DNA from: Patescibacteria group bacterium
Lineage (GTDB): Bacteria; Patescibacteriota; Microgenomatia; Levybacterales; UBA12049
Assembly: GCA_023485715.1 (NCBI GenBank)
Contig: JAMCZG010000014.1
Coordinates: 1-7,642 of the forward strand
Reading direction: 5' to 3'
Length of the DNA stretch: 7,642 bases
The translations under genes were made by a program, and so were the position numbers. How positions within the stretch are numbered: position 1 is the stretch's first letter; every line of letters begins with the position of its first letter. Shown one piece after another: positions 5,727-7,642 of this stretch. The notes under the pieces were generated by a model, which saw only the letters and a list, made by a program, of their open reading frames with translations, was not told the DNA's origin and ran no database searches.

Positions 5727-5797
5727 CTGCCGGACTAGGATTCGAACCTAGATGAATGGATTCAGAGTCCACTATCCTACCATTAGATGATCCGGCA
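5727..5797 (-). tRNA. tRNA-Gln (anticodon CUG)
   Basis: A complete cloverleaf on the minus strand, 71 nt without CCA. Acceptor TGCCGGA (5791-5797) pairs perfectly with TCCGGCA (5728-5734). The D arm follows with ATC/GAT around TAATGGTAG. The anticodon arm is GTGGA-CTCTGAA-TCCAT with anticodon CTG at 5763-5765. Variable loop TCAT, then T arm CTAGG-TTCGAAT-CCTAG. Discriminator G73 is 5727 and CCA is not encoded. The first pair is U1-A72, the identity element that bacterial GatCAB uses to accept Glu-tRNA(Gln), which fits indirect glutamine charging with the GluRS in this window. Its first 22 nt are repeated exactly 124 bp upstream of the gene. Confidence 0.96.
5776..5797 (-). repeat. 22-nt direct repeat, copy A (5' end of tRNA-Gln)
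   Basis: Nucleotides 1-22 of the tRNA (acceptor strand plus most of the D arm). The identical 22 nt recur at 5900-5921 in the same orientation; the match stops abruptly on both sides. Confidence 0.9.
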
Positions 5798-5840
5798 ATG
5801 TTTATTTTTTAATTAAGTTTTAACCTTTTTACTATTTTTT

Positions 5841-5899
5841 TCGCTTCGCGCCACTATGCTCTTCGTTCCTTCTAAGCTACGATCTCTCGCTACGCTCAA
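5841..5899. other. GC-rich island of degenerate short repeats between the tRNA fragments
   Basis: About 53% G+C, set between very AT-rich stretches. Read on the minus strand it is a string of related words: GAGCGTAGCGAG, GATCGTAGC, GGAACGAAGAGC, GGCGCGAAGCGA. GCTACG occurs twice on the plus strand (5876-5881 and 5889-5894). No open frame, no stem followed by a U-tract. The composition and repetition suggest an extragenic repeat unit, perhaps present elsewhere in the genome. Confidence 0.5.
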
Positions 5900-5921
5900 C
5901 CTACCATTAGATGATCCGGCA
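5900..5921 (-). repeat. 22-nt direct repeat, copy B (orphan tRNA-Gln 5' fragment)
   Basis: Exact copy of tRNA-Gln nt 1-22, in the tRNA's orientation, with no anticodon arm, T arm or 3' acceptor after it, so not a tRNA gene. On the minus strand it is joined directly to a GC-rich island (5899 down to 5841) and the true tRNA follows 102 nt later. It could be a recombination or element-insertion scar, a decayed tandem tRNA copy, or an assembly artefact. Confidence 0.85.
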
Positions 5922-5968
5922 GTATGACTTTAATTTTAACAAATCTAGCTTCGATATACAATCAAAAT

Positions 5969-5998
5969 TTGAAAAAAAGTTAAATATTGGTGTAAAAT
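5969..5998 (+). promoter_or_regulatory. Promoter of the HHW-motif membrane protein gene, leaderless type
   Basis: TTGAAA (5969-5974, 5/6), 18-nt spacer, TAAAAT (5993-5998, 5/6), then only 6 nt to the ATG at 6005. Transcription should start at or within a base or two of the A of the ATG, leaving no ribosome site. Confidence 0.55.
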
Positions 5999-6004
5999 AT
6001 TTTT

Positions 6005-6433
6005 ATGGAAGAAGGTTCGACAGACGGCGATCTGACAAACGTTTTAAAGGTATTAATCGGAGCGTCAGCTGGCTTTGCGATCGGATGGCTGATCTCTCAT
6101 CCAAAATCTTCGCTTAAAAATAAACTACCCAAGACAAAAATTGAGGGTTTTCATGTTCTACCCAATATAAGGTTAGTCAAGAAAGACAAGGTTTACCGTT
6201 TGCATCATTGGATGGTTTTAGCCTCGTTTTATTTTCCTCTATTGTGGAAAAAAGGAAATTTCTTAAAATACAAATTACTGCACGGAATCGTAATTGGTAG
6301 CATATTACAGGGTTTAAGTTTTAAAGACAGGTTTAATATAATTTGTGAATCAGCCAATGACTTTATCGACAACGAGTTAAAATTAAATCCAGTCACGGAA
6401 TTTGAAGTAAATAAGGATTCCTGTTCCAGATAG
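6005..6433 (+). CDS. Small membrane protein with HHW...GSILQGLxxxDRF motif, unknown function
   Basis: A 142-residue protein. An acidic N-terminus (MEEGSTDGD) leads to a first hydrophobic segment (13-30), a basic loop (34-45), then LPNIRLVKKDKVYRLHHW (52-69), a second hydrophobic stretch (70-81), a third (91-104, GIVIGSILQGL) and SFKDRFNII (105-113). The HHW, the G-x-x-x-G-S-x-x-Q-G-L and the D-R-F look like conserved functional residues; I recall similar HHW/QGL/DRF small membrane proteins of unknown role but cannot name a family. Two adjacent histidines near a membrane face could bind a metal or haem, which is speculation. Its last 51 nt overlap the 3' end of the convergent corA-like gene. 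Codon use resembles its neighbours. Confidence 0.78.
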   Translation: MEEGSTDGDLTNVLKVLIGASAGFAIGWLISHPKSSLKNKLPKTKIEGFHVLPNIRLVKKDKVYRLHHWMVLASFYFPLLWKKGNFLKYKLLHGIVIGSILQGLSFKDRFNIICESANDFIDNELKLNPVTEFEVNKDSCSR

Positions 6434-7414
6434 AAAAATAATCCCGAACAAAATCCATACGATCATCGCATCTTGCGCAAGAGGCAATCCCACAATATTC
6501 ATCGAATAAAGGTTGTTTATTATAACGAAAGGAAACGCCACAGATGTGATTACCGTTAGGAATTTAACGATCTCATTGTTTTTATAGGATAATATAGATT
6601 CATTACTCATCGAGATTCCCTCGATCAGTTCTCTGTTGTCTTCGAGTCTTTCCCATATTTTTATTAAATGGTCTAAAACATTTCCCCAATAAGGTTGCAT
6701 AAAGCCATTCAATTCTGAGTATTTGCCTTCTTCGAGTTGCGTAAACATTGGTCTCATCGGTTTAATCATTGTTTGAAAAAATACGAGGTTTCGTTTTGTA
6801 AGAGAGATATCTTCGATAGTCTTTTTCGATTGGAATTTTTCGAGTTCCCGGTCGATTTTATCTATTTTAGAGGAGATGTCATTTATTATGGGGAAGCAGG
6901 AGTCGACCAGTACGTCGATGATTTTATAGGCAAGGAAGACTGCGCCTTCGCTCATGTACTTATTCCGGTTTTGCAATGTTTTTTGACATTGAGAAAAAAC
7001 CTCATCGATTTGTGTAAGATTTCCGTCATGGAGCACGACAAGATAATTTTTACCGATAAAAAAAGCGACTTGGCTTGTAAAAATTCGTCGCTTTTTTTCG
7101 CTTCCCGAAAATTGAGGGATCGGCAACGGTGCGATTGCAGCCTTGGGAACGTTAATAATCTTTTCCGCGATAGTTTTACTTATTCCATTTTGTGTTTTTT
7201 GTTCTCCATTTTTTGTGAAATATGGGAAATCCAACACTATAAGACTGTATTTTTTGTAGACTTCGACTTTAGATACCTGGGTTTTGTTGGTGAAATCGTC
7301 TAGATGAAGAGAGTCGAAATCGTAGTTGTTTCTGAGATATTTCATTTCGGTGTTTCCCGGGTTAACGACATCAACAAATGAAATACCCCCGTGTGTAACA
7401 GTTTGTATGTTCAT
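6383..7414 (-). CDS. corA: CorA-family divalent cation channel/transporter, SMN variant
   Basis: A 343-residue protein, normal CorA length. The N-terminal cytoplasmic alpha/beta domain (about 1-150) includes YSLIVLDFPYF (56-66) and FFIGKNYLVVLHD. A long helical stalk (about 165-290) contains DISSKIDKIDRELEKF and LTKRNLVFFQTMIKPMRP. The C-terminus has two helices (about 282-300 and 317-337) with the pore-mouth motif between them: Y303-S304-M305-N306, where the family has Y-G-M-N. It ends in FKFRDWI, the usual basic tail with a penultimate Trp, so the C-terminus is intact. CorA pentamers admit Mg2+ (or Co2+/Ni2+, or export Zn2+ in the ZntB branch) through the inner membrane; the SMN change leaves the ion uncertain. 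A loop at about 90-108 (KAAIAPLPIPQFSG) looks like a small insertion. It has its own good promoter and converges with the HHW protein gene. Confidence 0.93.
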   Translation of the reverse strand: MNIQTVTHGGISFVDVVNPGNTEMKYLRNNYDFDSLHLDDFTNKTQVSKVEVYKKYSLIVLDFPYFTKNGEQKTQNGISKTIAEKIINVPKAAIAPLPIPQFSGSEKKRRIFTSQVAFFIGKNYLVVLHDGNLTQIDEVFSQCQKTLQNRNKYMSEGAVFLAYKIIDVLVDSCFPIINDISSKIDKIDRELEKFQSKKTIEDISLTKRNLVFFQTMIKPMRPMFTQLEEGKYSELNGFMQPYWGNVLDHLIKIWERLEDNRELIEGISMSNESILSYKNNEIVKFLTVITSVAFPFVIINNLYSMNIVGLPLAQDAMIVWILFGIIFLSGTGILIYFKFRDWI

Positions 7415-7433
7415 AATAACGGGCTATAATAAA

Positions 7434-7461
7434 ATTGTAGACCTCATAATTTATTTGTCAA
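7434..7461 (-). promoter_or_regulatory. Promoter of the corA-like gene
   Basis: Minus strand: perfect TTGACA (7456-7461), 16-nt spacer, TACAAT (7434-7439, 5/6). The leader would be about 13 nt, with no Shine-Dalgarno sequence before the ATG at 7414. Confidence 0.6.
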
Positions 7462-7479
7462 CCCCATAAATTTTAATTA

Positions 7480-7508
7480 TTGACTTTAGATCCCTTAAAT
7501 GTTTTAAT
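7480..7508 (+). promoter_or_regulatory. Possible distal promoter for the gene right of the window
   Basis: TTGACT (7480-7485), 17-nt spacer, TTTAAT (7503-7508), 5/6 at each box. It points right and would lie about 100 bp upstream of the CIRCE promoter, outside its repression site. AT-rich DNA makes chance matches common. Confidence 0.3.
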
Positions 7509-7580
7509 TTTATTGCCGCTTTTGCTCGAATTTATTCTTAAAACCCGTATTTTATTAGAAATATTGTGTAATGTAAACCC

Positions 7581-7609
7581 TTGACAATTAGCAACTAGTA
7601 TGTTAGAGT
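7581..7609 (+). promoter_or_regulatory. Promoter overlapping CIRCE, for a heat-shock gene beyond the window
   Basis: Perfect TTGACA (7581-7586), 17-nt spacer, TAGAGT (7604-7609, 4/6). The -10 lies inside the right CIRCE arm and the -35 adjoins the left one, so a bound repressor would cover the promoter. No start codon occurs before the window ends at 7642. Confidence 0.6.
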
Positions 7610-7614
7610 GCTAA
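7588..7614 (+). promoter_or_regulatory. CIRCE element (HrcA operator)
   Basis: TTAGCAACT (7588-7596), 9-nt spacer, GAGTGCTAA (7606-7614). The consensus is TTAGCACTC-N9-GAGTGCTAA. The right arm and spacer length are perfect; the left arm matches in its first six positions and differs at the last three. The symmetry extends outward: 7584-7593 and 7609-7618 form perfect 10-bp arms (ACAATTAGCA / TGCTAATTGT). HrcA binds this site to repress groESL, dnaK or hrcA operons, so such a gene should start just right of the window. Confidence 0.85.
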
Positions 7615-7642
7615 TTGTTAAAACAAAAAATAAAGTCTTATA

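Noticed and set aside
5898..5921. Second, partial tRNA gene
   Set aside because: Only the first 22 nt are present; the anticodon arm, T arm and 3' acceptor strand are absent.
5798..6004. CRISPR array or transposable element in the gene-free stretch
   Set aside because: Only two copies of one 22-nt repeat, no regular spacers, no transposase frame and no terminal inverted repeats seen.
5911..6117. 68-codon plus-strand open frame starting inside the tRNA fragment
   Set aside because: Begins in the orphan tRNA piece, has no ribosome site, and overlaps the better supported 6005 gene in another frame.
6737..7303. 188-codon plus-strand open frame
   Set aside because: Entirely antisense to the well-supported corA-like gene, with unnatural Cys/Phe-rich composition.

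Overview
The window looks like a piece of a small, compact, AT-rich bacterial genome, most likely a Candidate Phyla Radiation / Patescibacteria member (my inference; a low-GC Gram-positive is the alternative). Support: very short intergenic gaps, short versions of standard enzymes, mostly single-pass or small membrane proteins, few Shine-Dalgarno sequences, and a CIRCE heat-shock operator. TGA is used as a stop (gltX and the 100-residue membrane gene), so the standard bacterial code applies and the UGA=Gly lineages are unlikely.

Layout. 1-818 (minus): the N-terminal 272 residues of an unrecognised, membrane-anchored extracytoplasmic protein running off the left edge. 825-857: overlapping divergent promoters. 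887-3098 (plus): a tight three-gene run of glutamyl-tRNA synthetase (gltX, lacking the cysteine-bearing zinc subdomain), a PAP2-like membrane phosphatase, and a DgkA-type lipid kinase; the last two could both supply undecaprenyl phosphate. 3101-3481 (minus): a single-domain cupin, tail to tail with dgkA and only 2 bp away. 3534-4499 (minus) and 4595-5386 (plus): a divergent pair, a membrane-anchored SxxK/SDN/KTG serine hydrolase related to class A beta-lactamases without the deacylating glutamate loop, and a bacterial lysyl oxidase with copper and quinone-cofactor residues in place. A 9-bp palindrome lies between them. 5400-5702 (minus): a 100-residue three-helix membrane protein. 5727-5797 (minus): tRNA-Gln(CUG). 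5798-6004: a gene-free stretch holding a GC-rich island and an exact 22-nt copy of the tRNA 5' end. 6005-6433 (plus): a small conserved-looking membrane protein. 6383-7414 (minus): a CorA-type cation channel with SMN instead of GMN, overlapping its neighbour tail to tail by 51 bp. 7415-7642: divergent intergenic region with the corA promoter and, pointing right, a promoter overlapped by a CIRCE element that should control a chaperone or hrcA gene just outside the window.

Common themes are the cell envelope (carrier-lipid recycling, PBP-like hydrolase, lysyl oxidase, several small membrane proteins) and the indirect Gln-tRNA pathway (GluRS plus a U1-A72 tRNA-Gln). Several genes have a convincing -10 box only 6-9 nt before the start codon, pointing to leaderless or nearly leaderless mRNAs. 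The best candidates for something undescribed are the tRNA-fragment/GC-island element at 5798-5921 and the divergent lysyl oxidase / PBP-like pair.
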